This document shows positions 14,240-26,973 of a DNA stretch of 64,000 bases, piece after piece. Under the pieces are notes generated by a model. The model saw nothing but the letters and a program-made list of their open reading frames with translations. It was not told the DNA's origin and did no database searches. The stretch is from Gnetum montanum (Eukaryota; Streptophyta; Gnetopsida; Gnetales; Gnetaceae), in the NCBI GenBank assembly GCA_015680685.1, contig MNCI01002098.1, forward strand, positions 544,457 to 608,456. Reading direction: 5' to 3'. The position numbers and the translations under genes are program-made. Within the stretch, counting starts at the first letter, position 1, and the number at the start of each line of letters is the position of its first letter.

Positions 14240-17051
14240 GGAGGCTCCTAGGATGTTGAAGGTCCTTCGCTAGGGGGATGCTCATGGTGGTGGAGGTAGT
14301 TGAGGTTGTCCTACTACTGGTGGTGGAATTTTAAAAGCATCCTATAATGCTTTCATCTTTGCTTTTTGCTTTGTGGATGCTATGTAGTCCATGTAACTTG
14401 CCAATGTGAGCTGATATGGCGATATCCCATGGATACAACATCATTGGGAACAATTCCTTAGTGTTGATAAACCACACTACAAATTCTTTATATTTGATGT
14501 CAAACATCTTTACAAGGTTTTGCAACTCATGGTAGTCATTCATTCTCCTAGCCAGGTTCTTAGTAACCAATCATTGATTAGTGAATCAACTTTTGAAAAC
14601 TTTAAGCTCCACATTGGCTATCTCCAACGATTGTTAAGTATCCTTGTGGTGTTTGAATTCTACCTTGTACAAGAGGTAAGAACTAATCACTTGCTTTTCC
14701 AATTCTATTCTTGGCCTCCCTATGGTAAGCATAGCCAAGTTTGTGTATCTGAGGTTGGTAAGCTCCATATACTCTATCATCTCTTTGAATTGAAACTCCT
14801 TTAGGTAGATTTTAGCTTTGTTGTATGCATTTAAGCCATCAAAGATTAGCTACCACACACCGTCCCTTTGTTGGAGTTACTGGAGGGCCTCGTTCATCTT
14901 TGCCTTGGCCAACTATATCTTCTTCTAATTCACCTTCTTGAGGAGCCCAACATTGTGCATGTAATGATTTTTAACTCATTTAAATTTTAGGGCTTCATTT
15001 CTCCAAGTGGCTACCTCAATGACCATTTTTAGGTAAAGTTCTTGGACTTTCTCCATTGAGATATTTTTATTCTTCATTGTTAGCCTTAGATCAAGGTTCA
15101 CCTTGGCTAGCTAATTCTACTATTTTTGAATAAATTCAACCATATGATTTTTTTGTTACTTGACATTGCATAGGTAATGAATGTCCTTAGTAAGGACCAA
15201 ATTTTCTTTGCAGACTTGAGCTAGATCCTTATCAGTAATGAATGTCAAAGCTTCAGATAAGAAGGCATCAAATACTACATCCTCCTTTACATTCTCAACC
15301 TCTTTAAGTCTTTGTTGAAGCTACTAGAAAGCTTCATCTCAAGTGAGGTCTAGGTTGGGAATGGTAGGGTCAAAGAGATGGGCCCACAACTCTATAACTA
15401 CAGGATCCAATCATTGATTTTTAGTGGTGGTTTCCTATAGCTAGGCATTGGCAAGGATTAGTTTGCCCTTAGACTCTAGTAGCTCTAACTACGTTGTTGT
15501 AATTTCATTTAGGAGATCAAATATCTTTAGAAGTAGTTTCCTAGTTCCCACCACTCTTTTCAACACTTCCTTGTGTTGGGTTACACTTAGCCAACCACTT
15601 CCCACTCCTACAAATGCTTGAACATCTACCATAGTAGCAATGTCTAGTACCACTACTGAAAGGACATTTAGAAGTTTTACCATGCTATTGGCAACCACTT
15701 CTATCACTATCTCTTATTCATAGTTTTACATTACTAAGACAATTTTTCCCTCACCTTCCTATAGGCATATCAAGAAAGTTGTGTCATTCCTAGAGATTTT
15801 TGGAAATTCTTGTCCATGGATGGACATTGTAACCTCTCAAGTGCTAGGATTCATTCTTATAGATGCCTATGTTCATTTTGTTGAGAACAATGAGGTATTT
15901 TTCTCTAGCCAGTTGATGGTCCTATTGATCTTGTTGAGATGGCTTAATGTTGGATGGTAAATTAATGGCTTCCCATCACCTATCAAGCATTGTTGTTGTT
16001 GTAGCTACTACTCACAAAGCTTTTGGAGCCTCTCTATAGCTACATGTGTTTCTGGTGTGGTCTCCCCTGTAGGAGGTCATGGTGATTGCTCATCTTCCTA
16101 TAACTTTGTAGGTGCTTTTTCTTTCATCATGTCTTTCTAAGATGTAGCAGAAGCATGGAAGAGTGTATCATTTTCATAATGCACTATGCCTCCCCTCTTA
16201 CAAAGTTTTCAAATGAGGCATGGAAAGGGGAGTGCCTTTCTTCCTCTCTCATTTTCTTTAAACCACATCTCTATCTCCAGATAGATTAGTTGAGGATGGT
16301 TGACAAGGAATTTTTCACATTGAGAAATGCACATGTGAGTGGAGAAGGTTGTGACTTGGTTGGGTCTCATTGTGGGATTCAGATAGTCCTCTATCTTGAA
16401 ATATGCATGCTTTGCCTTGGTGAGTGCATTGTACTCCTTGTGGTTGATCCCATAGCAATGTTGGACCCACTCTTTCTTAGTGTTAGGATCCTCCTAGGTA
16501 GATATATTCACCAAAGTTACCCTAGTATCTGGCAAGCCATGGACCTTTACAATGGCATCAACTAAGTAGGAGATGGTGATATCTTTGATTTTAACCAACG
16601 CATCTTCATATTGATTGTTCCAAAACAAGTAGGTTTTCCTGATGTACCATCCTTTACTAGACGAGAGAATGGATCACATAGGAGACCCCTATAGTTATAT
16701 GAGGACTTCCTCAGGTGCCATTTCCAAGAAGGATCCAAAGTTAAGTTCTTGGAGAACTAAACTCTGAACCTCCTTGGTTAGAATTGTTTCAAGGTAGGCC
16801 TTTGTTAATGTGATCTATGGATCAGGTCTTGGCCTTAGCACCTCATCTTGCCCTGACTGGCCAATCTTAACAATGAAAATCTACTAAACAGATTCTACTT
16901 TAAGTTCCTCTTAAAGAGGTCTCATCACATGGATTTCTTTAGCTTCTTGCTCTTGGGGTTGTTATGGTTGTTGCTAGTCCCTTCCTTCCCTTGGTTACTT
17001 CTCCCTTGGTTGGGAAGGTTCCCCTACTGGTGCTCCCCTCTTTGGTGCCAT
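14240..17051 (-). pseudogene. E4 accessory ORF between integrase and 3' LTR
   Basis: The putative start is at 17051-17049, reading MAPKRGAP and then a P/Q/R-rich leader. Across frames and stops the product would be about 900 residues. A central block at about 16230-16160 reads ALPFPCLI-KLCKRGGI. A cysteine/leucine-rich LPFPCLI-LC pattern resembles the plant 'putative transposon protein' family often found in LTR elements; that assignment is tentative. The C-terminal third is rich in E, K and L heptad-like stretches and ends with a segment containing DYHELQNLVKMF (14331-14570). E3 has the same ORF at 24236-26973. Its position, after pol and before the 3' LTR, is where Athila-type elements carry an env-like ORF. 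No clear transmembrane or signal segment is visible, so an envelope role is not supported. Confidence 0.6.
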
Positions 17052-18730
17052 ATATGATTACAAACATAATCAAGGATTAGAAATTAATGTGTAATATTTA
17101 GTTCCTTTTTAATACCTCTCTTATTTGGTTAAGTTACACTTAGGTTCATTTGTGATCTTGGTAGGTTTATTATTTTATTCATTAGCTACTAGAGTTTGTT
17201 TATGAGGTTTAATTTGGTGTAGATAGGAGTTTTAATATTATTTTATTAGTTAAACCTTGTGGAATTAGAATTTTTTTTTTAAAAAAATTTGTCATAAACC
17301 AAAGGTCCCCATGACATAAAGCTTACCTCCAGTAGCTAGAGGATTGAAGAATTAGGTTGATTGGACAAGTAGTTGTGGAAGTTATGATGCTTGGAAGGTC
17401 TTTAGGCTCTAAAAAATGGCAAAAACTCCTCATGTGTTGGAATGAAAATGTGAAAAAGGCTAAGTGTTGATGAATATATATAGTGTTTTTATACTACATC
17501 AACGAGGAGGTGTTGATGCAACTATTTGTAGTGATTTTTCACATTAAAGAAACTAAGTGTTGCAAAAGAGTTTTAAGATGAAATTAGAGTCCAAATGATG
17601 CCAAAAAATCCTAGAATGATGAAAAAGCATAGAAGAGGGCATGAGATTAGCAAAGAAAAGGAGATTGGAAGAAAATTACATATTACAAGGATTGCAAAAT
17701 TAGATGTTTCTAATGTAAAATTATGGTATTGAATGCAAAATAACTAAGGGATAGGAAGTTTAACGGAACTAGACCAAAGGGTATGCAAGTGTATCCTCCC
17801 CAACACAGTCACATACCATTAATGCCCTTACATGCCCTCATACCTAGGAGTCTGTAGGCCCCAAGGATGATTAATGATCACGGATCGTTAAAAACCAATT
17901 TCATGGAGGAGATCATTAAAAGATTATGACATATAAAAATAGACACATGAATTAACCTTGATAGGAGATATTGATATGTTGGATGCCAAGAGTTGAATGA
18001 TGGAAGAGAGAGAATGGGAATGGAATCTCTTGTCTCAATCACACAAAGTCCTTGTGGAGTGTGTGGTTAATGTGACTTGATATTGTCCCATCCTTAGTCA
18101 AAACTAAGTCCATCCACTTCCAATGACTTCGCATTAGCACATTGAAACCATTCGACCATCCATAGTCATGTCCACTCCCAAGGATCAACCACCATTTCAA
18201 ATATAGAAGAAAAGAGAAGTAGGAAGTTAGAAAGGACCTTAGTTAGAGGGGTGTCTTTAGGCATGGGTAACATGTCTTCTTATCCCCATAACTAGTGCTT
18301 GTAGCTCATTATTGTGTCTAAGGAATGTGCTTTGAATTCCCATGTTTTTTTGATGGGAACCACATCATGTAAAGACATTCTTATTGTTAGTGGTTGATAG
18401 TAGGAATGGTGAGAGATCAATGAGAACACCCATAAACCCAAGAGGATACTCATGTACAAAAGGTGACAATTACCATTGAAGCCACATCCTTATCTATCCT
18501 ACTTGATCCATTCTAAGTTTCTTAAGTATCAAGGTCATTGATTTGTTATAAGTTTTAATTAAGAAAGGACCTCATGCTTCCAAGACAAAAGAATTCCATG
18601 GAGTTTAGTGGATGGGTGGATGACGTGTGCTCACTACTGATGTAATAATCTAAAAATGAAATCTAGTTATTTGCACAAACAATCTAGACATGAAGTATAG
18701 TTCAATTGGACTTCCAACAATTACTAGTCG
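17052..18730 (-). other. E4 conserved non-coding 3' region
   Basis: This spacer between accessory ORF and pol has no reading frame but is shared with E3 (26974-29960), E1 (37843-39836) and E2 (40940-43560). Shared blocks include tgtaattggatcctcccca-like sequence, a tract naming 'cattaatgccc', and a patch around ggatgggtggatgacgtg. Conservation across copies is expected from common descent and does not prove function. Confidence 0.55.
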
Positions 18731-20230
18731 TATTAAGTGCCAGAGTCCTGATGGGCAATAAAGAAGAAAATACATGTTAGGAAAACTAAACAAGGAAAAA
18801 TATGTAAAAGAAGTTTTAAAATATTTAATAAAAGTGAAAACGTATAAATAATGATGTAAAAAAATGGTTGAAAAATTAAGTATCCATCATAGAAACTAAC
18901 ATGGATGGCCATCTCCCCAATGACTAAGTTGGAAGAAGGAGATCTTAGAGATAAAACATGTTTGACCATTAGTTGAGGTGTTCTTGCCCTTGGTTATCCT
19001 TGATTCCATGAAAGGTTTTACTTGTTAAATGTTGAGTAGCAACTGCTTGTTTGGCCTAGAAGGATGGTAAATTGTCATGGACTTAGATGAAAAAGTTACA
19101 TGGATAATATAAGGTCCTTCCCATAGTGTTTAGAATTTTTTGTGTTGAGGCACATGCATGGGGTTTCTAAAAAGAACCTTATCTCTTAGTCAAAATTTAA
19201 CTTTTCTTATCTTTAAGTCATGATGTTGTTTACTATGTGTCTTATGCACTTCATTCATGAATAGGTTTACTAATTGATTTTCATCTATTATGTTTAAGTT
19301 CATTAATCTTTCTCTTTAGGCTAGATTCAAATGGAGGTTAAGTTTAGAAGACATTGAAAGTGTATGGAGCTCTACTTGGAGAGGAAGAGTTGGATGTTTC
19401 TTGTACACTAATTGACAAGGGGAATAACCTATATGAATTTTCTATGTTTATTGATAAGCCCAAAGAGAATCATTGAGTTTTGTTCTTTAGTCTTTCCTAT
19501 ATTTACTAACCATATGGGTTAGTATTCTAGTTATTTCCATATTTGTGACTTCTACTTGACCATTAGCTTAGGGGTGATATGGAGTTGTGAGTTTGTGTTC
19601 TACCCCTAAGAATTGCATAAGTTTTCAAAAATTTGCACCTATAAAATATGTTCCATTATCAAAAATTAGAGTCCTTGGCATGCCAAAACCTATTTTCCAT
19701 GTTTTTTCTACAAACTATATCATCGTAGAGGATGAACAGTTACTGACGACGATGGCTTCAGCCCACTTAGTGTAGTAGTCAAATGCGATGATGATGTATG
19801 TCCTTCCAATGGATATGGGGTTGATGGATCCCATGAAATCGATGCCCCAAAAGATTAAATGGATTTAATGGTTGAATCCATTATTGGGGTCCTTCCATCC
19901 ACTCAGTCATCCCTCCTTCTCATTGGTATATATCAAATGAATAGAAGAACTGATGGACATCCTTGAAGATCATTATTTAGTAATAACCTACCATGCTGAT
20001 TTTAATGGTCATCCTCCTCTTAGCATAGTGGCCCCTATAAGGACCTTCATAAATGTCTTGGAGGACTTGAATTTGATTATCATCAAGTACACACCATCAT
20101 ACTGGGCTATTAGCACAAAATTTGTAGAGGTTGCCCTTCATTTCTATGTAGTGTTTAGCCTATTGAAGAAATTGTTGTCTCTTCCTGTAGTCTCATTCTT
20201 GTGGCATCTCTTGAGTGAGTAGGTAGAAGA
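18730..20230 (-). pseudogene. E4 integrase relic
   Basis: The zinc-binding part at about 19940-20200 keeps LQDIYEGPYRGHYAKRRM but has lost metal ligands. The catalytic core at about 19560-19870 reads WGIDFMGS, FDYYTKWAEA, FDNGTYFIG and GVEHKLTTPYHP, then GQVEV, so the D, D and E positions can be recognised. Downstream toward 18730 is the C-terminal region and a T-rich (minus-strand) tail. Confidence 0.75.
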
Positions 20231-20239
20231 GGATGTGAT

Positions 20240-21420
20240 CATACTAGTTAAAATATTTGGAATTGTGAACTTTAGTAGCTCCAATAAAGAGGAATTAATT
20301 TGAAAATTGATCAAATAATGGTACTTCATCCTCTTTATTGTCCCATTGTAATTAAGAGAAGTGGTCAATGACCACATTCTTGGTCTCCTTTTTTTTCATC
20401 TTAGTAAGGTCAAAACTCTTGAAAAATCACTAGTCAATGTATGACATGAGGGCTCACCATTGGTTTGTTTATGAAGAACTAAATAGCATAGTGTTCTATG
20501 TGCATAAAAAATTAATATCCAATTACATATTGTCTAAATTTTTGTAAGGCATACACCATCTCCATGAGCTCCTTTTCAGTGATGGTGTAGTTTAATTGTG
20601 CACCCACAATGCTTTGGCTTACACAATGGATGTAGTAAGGATGTCTTTGATCATCCAATTATGTAAGTATGACCCCTAAAGAATAATTGAATGCATCATT
20701 CATGATGTGAAATGGCTTGAATAAATTAGATGCATCTAGAATTAGAGTTTCCATGAGCTTTTGTTTTAACTATTGGAATGCACTTTTGCATTCCCTAGTC
20801 TAGGTGAAAGATGCCTCCTTTGTTATCTCCACCAATATTTTAGCAATTTTTGAGAAGTTCTTGATGAAGCGCCTGCAATAACTAGTGTGGCTAAGGAATG
20901 ACCTTACATCTTTTATTGTTTTAGATTACTTGGTAATTTCTTGGATGACCCATACTTTTTTTTGGGTCTATCTTGATTGCATTGCTAAAAATTTTATGCC
21001 CCAAGATAATGCCTTCTTGAACCATCAAGTGGATTTTTTGCCAATTGAGCTTCAAGATAGTCTCTACACATCTTTGGAGTACTTGCTCAAGATGGTTCAA
21101 GGCTTGTTCAAATGTAGCCTCATAGGTAGAGAAGTCATTCATGAAAACTTTTATCCCACTACCAATTTGTTATTTAAAAATGCTAAGGTAGGGACATTTC
21201 ATAGGCCAAAGGGAATCTCCTTATATGGAAAATGTCCCTAGAAACTTGTGAATGTTGTTTTGGCCTTGTCCTCCTGTGCTATCTAGATTTGGTTATAGCC
21301 ACTATAACCATCCATAAAGCTCTAATAACAATGCCCTACTATGGTATCCAACACTTGGTCCACAAATGACAATGAAAAGTGATCTTTACAAGCACCTTAA
21401 CTTCCTCATATGACCTTTGT
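20240..21420 (-). pseudogene. E4 reverse transcriptase and RNase H relic
   Basis: The minus strand reads SFVDQVLDTI, FMDGYSGYNQI and, near 21130, VFMNDFST in place of the family's FMDDFS, so one catalytic Asp is changed. RNase H follows with YTITEKELMEMVYALQKFRQY at 20530-20600. The RT N-terminus and everything upstream are missing. Confidence 0.75.
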
Positions 21421-21539
21421 TTAATCTTGTTTTTGAACTCTTGTGTACACGGAGTTACACTTTAGTCATAAGGATGCCTAGGCATTAGAAATTTTTAACT
21501 TTTGTTGATACTCTAAATGAGGGAACTCAAGCATGGTAA

Positions 21540-22300
21540 CATTCAACATGAAAAGAGTTCAAGCTACACATGCTTGGATCATTGATAATGGGTGTCCAAA
21601 TCACATGATACCCAATTAGAAAGCCTTCATTAAGCTAAAAATGTGTAAAGGACTTGGAAACATTAAGGTTAACAATGAGAAACACTTGAAGATTGAAAGA
21701 ATAGGTAAAGTCCTTCTCATTTTAAACAATGACAAAAATTCCATTATTGATAATTTCTATTACATTCTAGAATTATCTAATGCTTTATTATTTATTAGAA
21801 AAATTGCACAATGATAACAATGTAGGGTTTTCATATAATTATTGTATCATTTCAAACAATGATGTTGTAATTGCTAGGTTCAATATGCTAGATAATCAAA
21901 TCTATCTTCTTAAAGTCATGAAAATAAAAAAAAAAATTAGACACGAAGAAGTCCTAAGAGTTCCTAAAATTGAACAAATAAAAGATGTAAAAGAAGAAGA
22001 CATGCAAAGTCTTGAAGATGATCTTATGTCCTATAAAGAAGAAGAACTAGAACCATCAAAAAACAAAGTCTAGGATGAAGTGAAACAACAACAAGTAAAA
22101 GTCCCAAGGATAAGAATTGATATGGTAGAAGAAACTAAAAAGATCAAGGAGTGACTCATGCCACAAGGCAAGACTTAAGAAAAACAAGAAATTCAAGTCT
22201 ACCTAAAGCACCCTAAAGTAGGGACTATTGAAAAAGCAGGATGCATAAAGAGAGAAAATAAAGATCAATAAATTAATAACATTAGTATGAACCTTAAAAA
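21540..22300 (+). pseudogene. Ty1/copia protease-region remnant
   Basis: The plus strand reads ATHAWIIDNGCPNHMIP at about 21572-21622. This matches the copia protease start W-I-DSG-x-NHM, with the catalytic DSG altered to DNG. LKIERIGKVLLIL and a segment ending DNQIYLLKV follow, the usual lead into the integrase zinc finger. A lysine- and glutamate-rich stretch follows, with no integrase. No LTRs were found. The remnant abuts the broken RT of E4. Confidence 0.7.
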
Positions 22301-23181
22301 AAAAATTTTACGTTTCATATGTAGAAACATTTTTTAAAACTTAAAATTTAATGAAGTAAGTGTCATGCCCTTTCAAAAATAAAATTGGAAGTATTTGATA
22401 GACAAACATAATGAATAATGGTCCAAGGTACTCATGTCTTTTTAATTTCCTATGCCAAATTAATTTGGGTTCATGATGTACAATTTATCCTCTATGAAAT
22501 CTTATTAGTAAGAGGTCATGTACCTATCACATTACTCTCAATTACCAATAGCTAGTGTTTATATTGTAAAGAATTAGTGGTCACCTAGGTAACTAGTCAT
22601 CATCTTATGTTTTGGCTTACTCAATAGAAGTCAACATGATTTTATTTTGAAAATATTATTTTTATATATTAATTATACTATTAGTAACATAATAAATATA
22701 AAAAATAATCTTAATATATAGGAAAAAATTAAAACCTAATAAAAAGCAATAAAAAATACTTTTTAATTATTTTTTATATTGAAAAAATTAAATAATAAAT
22801 AATAATTATTTTAAGCCTACCACTTAATGGCAACTATTTATCAACTACATAATGTGAATCATTAACAATTTAGCTAAGTTATACGATGACTTGCTAACAC
22901 TTCGACTAATTTAGATGGCCAATACAACTAATTTTCCAAGTTTTCAAACATTGCTCATAGTGCTACTCATATTTATTACTTAAAACCACTCATAAAATAT
23001 CATTTTATTTATAAAATTATAGGTAGTTTAGCACCTTTAATTTATCCAATTACTTTTTATGATATCCTTTTTATTTCTATCTTCTTTTATTAGTGGTTAA
23101 TGAAGAAGCGCCATTATTGATTGAAAAGAAATTTCAAGGTAGAACACTATTAGCTTGGTTGGATATTCCTTTTTCAGTTAG
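22300..23181. other. AT-rich spacer between E4/copia remnant and E3
   Basis: Very AT-rich sequence with runs of A and T and no coding signal or recognisable element. The last five bases before the E3 LTR are gttag, a possible target-site half whose partner is lost. Confidence 0.5.
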
Positions 23182-24049
23182 TGATGAGTAGTGGAGTATC
23201 CAACACTTAACCATATGAGAGATGAGTGTTCATGTGCAATCCTAGTTGAACTCCGTAGATAAGGCAATGGGATTATATTAGTAAGTGATTAGTATTCGCG
23301 ATTGTTGTCTTTCCATGTGAGTTAGTAAAATCAATGTGTATGGTTTAACTCATGGTGAGGTATATGATATTGATGTTGAATTAACCATTAGATTCCTAGT
23401 AAACATGAAGTAAAAGTAAAGGTTTCTAAATCTAAGTGATAGTAAAACAAATCTAAACTAGCCTATGTGATGAGCAGCCAGTCACACCTTGGACTTTATG
23501 AGACTACTATTGGCATTACCAAATACTTCACTATTAGGCATACCAAGTGATAGTACTACTAGGTTGCCAAGTAGTACAATTACGTGCTTGAGATTAGTTG
23601 TACTCATTTCACTTAATGACATTAAAAGTAAATTGCAAGTAATCTTAAACATTAACTATGAAAACAGTGAATGGTAAACTAAATGGAATAAAAAATAAAA
23701 CTAAGTGTTGTTGCAATGATGTAGAGTAATCTCAATATTTATTGCTAGTCATGCAATGCATCCAAGTACATTAGAATCGAATAAATATTTCATTCAATTA
23801 CAAAACATCACACTACGGGCACACACTGCTAAGTACTGAATTCAAGAAAACAAATTAAAAGAGTTTTGTTACTAAGCTATCAAATCTACTATAGATCTAT
23901 GTGCCTAATTGCTACTTATATAGGTTGGCACACATGTCTTAATATCATTTATATGATAATGTATGCTAAGATATGAAAACACATCTATGACATCATATAT
24001 ATGATATCGTAACTACGAGATCATTGGCTCAAAATTTTTGGATTTATCA
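23182..24049 (-). mobile_element. E3 3' LTR
   Basis: 868 bp from tgatgagtagtgg to ggatttatca, followed by the polypurine complement tacccccatgattaac (24050-24065). U3 contains a minus-strand TATA near 23914-23924 and AT-only palindromes such as atcatatatatgat (23992-24005). Confidence 0.8.
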
Positions 24050-24235
24050 TACCCCCATGATTAACTTAAAACTCACCATTGAGTTAAAACAAAATTAGGA
24101 TGGAGTTCCTTACAAAATTAGAAGGTATATTTACCTGACACTAACTTTTATATTCATGACTTTCTAGTGTCATAGTGGAGTTTACAAAAATGAACACATG
24201 ACATGATAATTTTGACAAAAAATTAAAGACAAAAT

Positions 24236-26973
24236 TTGGCAAGGTTAACTATAGTCTTATGTTATTCTAGGAAAAGGTGGCTCTTCCATAGGTTTCTTCC
24301 CCTTATTTTTAGGCTTCTTAAAATTAGTATTTTCTTAGGAGCACTTACAACTTCTCTTCTTTCATTCTTAGATTGTGGATCATCCAAGATGATGAACCAA
24401 TGTTTGATGGATTTGGTACATTCCACAAACATGCTAGTTGTAGAAAAATTTGATTGGCTTTAATGTACCATGCTACAAACTATCATCTCTCTTTTTCAAA
24501 TGTTATGACATTTTCTCTAAGTTCATGGTAGTCTGTTAATATTTTGGCCAAATTTGCTACTACGTATTTCTGCCCCTGGTAGCTAGCCTTAACTACTTCT
24601 AGTTCTGAGTTTGCTACTTCAGTTTTTATAGAGCATCTTTTCTATTTGCAAAATTCTTCTCGTACAAGGCATGAGTGGCTACTACTCACTATTCTAGCTC
24701 ATTTTCAGGCTTTCCTACTGTTAACATGGCCAAACTAGCATAATGGAGGTTTGCTAATGCCATGTATTGTTTCGAGTCCTATATCTATTGGCCTTTATTT
24801 TTCACTTTTTCTTAATATCTTTAGGCCATGATTTCCAAGATGGGTTGCCAATCAAGATTTTTTGCTACAATAAAACTGATTTTGGCCTTTGCCATCTAAA
24901 TCTCTTTCTTATTTATTTACTTGTACATGCCCACTTGGTCTTAGAAGTATTCTTTGAGCCTTTCATTTTTTCAGCCTTATTTTGCCATGCATTGATTTCT
25001 GTTTAATGATGTGTACCTCCTCCATAGAGGGTTCTATTTTCTCTTGCAAGGTAGCTCATATCTTGGTTGACCCTCATTAATTGCTCTTTCAAATAATGGA
25101 TAGTTTCTTATAGAGTGATTTTCTGGTTTTCTACTATGGTTAACCTTATGGTATTTGTAGCGAGGTGTTTTTTTTCTTCCTGTAAGGTAGCAAGTGCTTT
25201 GACATGGGCATATGATTGGGCTTCAACTATTAAAGAATTCCATACTACCTTTTATTTTTTATCTACTATTCCTTTATTATTCTTAAGAAGGAAATTGATT
25301 TGCTTAGTTCTGAATTACGCTATCTAATCTAGTGCTATGAACTAAGTTGGATCTCTCTTTTATGCTCTCAGGGCTACAAGTTCTTGTTGTAATCCGCAAA
25401 GCTCATTCTTAGCATGATTTACCCTAGTTTTAGCCATGATTAATTTTCTTTGGTGGTAGTTAATTCAAATTTTATTGTAGTGACATCATTAGAAATATCA
25501 AAGGAATTTCTCATAACTTATCTTATTTGCAATAGTTCATCTAACACATCTTCATATTCTATAGGAGTCATAGATGTTCCAACTAGCATTTGAGCATCTT
25601 TGGTTCCAGAAATATTAGCTGGTGGCACAATAGGTACATGAATTGATTTTTTGATGTGATTTGTGATCACTTCTATGGCTCTTGCTACACCATGATGCTG
25701 CATGATCATAAGTGTGGCTCCTTCTCCAGGTTTAAGCACCACTTGGAATGATGTAGTGTTTCTAGAAATTTGTTGTGATCATTAGGCCTCTTCTCCTAAC
25801 TACAATGATATTTGTCCACTAGTAGGCTTGGCTGAAATGGTTTTTTTCATTGCATCATTAATGACTTTAAATAGATTGGCCTCTTCTCTACTTTCCCAAT
25901 TAATAGTCTCTACAATTTGTTATAGATGACTCATTGAAGGTTTATAATCTTATGGTGGCAATGGTGGAACTTGCAGTTGCTGTTGCTGTTGTCCTATGGT
26001 TTGGGTAGTCTCCTCAATGCCTAGTTGTTTTTCTAATAGGTCCTTTTTCGGAGGCATTGGCTTGAGCATTTCGGAATAGAAAGAATTTTGTGCCTTCTGT
26101 AATGCATCATTTGTATAGCCTAGGATGCTAGCTTATTTACATAACTTCCAGATAAAGCAAGGGAATGGAAGTATTAACTTCCCTGCCTTCTTCTCTTTGA
26201 ACTGCCTTTTGATTTCTCTAAAGTAGAGGTGAGCGATTTTTGCATTGAATTTTCCCATTAATATTGCACTTCCTCTAGCTACATATGTAGAGATTCTATT
26301 TAACCTCTTAGTAGGAAATAGGTGATAAGTGCCAATTTTGAAATAGATCTTCTCTTTTATAGTTAATTCATTGCATTCTTTATCTTCCTTGCCATACATC
26401 CACTGGAAACATAGCTTTTTGGCATATGTGTCAGATATAGTTGATATTTGTGCCACCTTTGCTCCTTGATTAAGTACATTCAATACTTTTGCAATTTCCT
26501 TAATTGAGTAAGATACTGAGATTCCTTCAATTTTTTTTGTAGCATTAGCTTCTTAATTTCACCAAAACTAAAGTGTTTCTCCTAGATACCACTCTCCATT
26601 ATTTGTTAGAGTAGGTCACAAAGGAGATGACTAAACTTGGGCCTTAATAGCTTCTAGAGAAAATTCTAAAAATGGACCAAAGTTAAGTTTCATAATTACT
26701 GTCGACATGATGGATTTTTCTTAAATAGCCTAAAGGCATTTAGGAGATAGTGTGAGTTGTTGTTCTTGGATGGGCATTGGTGGAACATCCACTTCTACTT
26801 GAGTAGATTACTCTATGGTAGGATTTTGTTGATGAATGCTAAAGGATTATGCTTCCTGATCTCCTTGTTCTACTTCCAGATTTTTCTCACTTGCTTGTCC
26901 TCTTCCATGGCCTTGTGGTCTTTTTCTTACTAGTTATGGAAGTTCTCCTTGTGCTTCTTTTTTTTGGGACCAT
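24236..26973 (-). pseudogene. E3 accessory ORF between integrase and 3' LTR
   Basis: This is the counterpart of the E4 ORF. The start at 26973-26971 reads MVPKKRST. The longest intact part, 26133-26483, has FREIKRQFKEKKAGKLILPF followed by PCFIWKLCK, the same LPFPC-I-KLCK block as in E4. A Gln/Pro-rich linker follows (about 25960-26010, QQQQLQVPPLPP), then VVLKPGEGATLMIM and a helical C-terminal half with DYHELRENV at about 24530. Both copies keep start, central block and C-terminal block in the same order, so this was once a translated ORF of about 900 residues. Function is unknown. Confidence 0.6.

Larger units (their letters stand above)
13029..21480 (-). mobile_element. Element E4: Athila-like Ty3/gypsy, 5' truncated
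   Basis: On the minus strand the order is RT, RNase H, integrase, non-coding spacer, extra ORF, polypurine tract, 3' LTR. Protease, gag, primer site and 5' LTR are missing: similarity stops in the RT at about 21400-21480, where a Ty1/copia remnant follows. It belongs with E3 because both carry the downstream ORF. Every domain has stops, so it is dead. Confidence 0.8.

Noticed and set aside
18733-18969. Hydrophobic minus-strand frame after integrase as an env transmembrane protein
   Set aside because: The same place in other copies is a T-rich tract on the minus strand, which yields Phe/Leu/Ile runs in any frame; no conserved residues or signal peptide.
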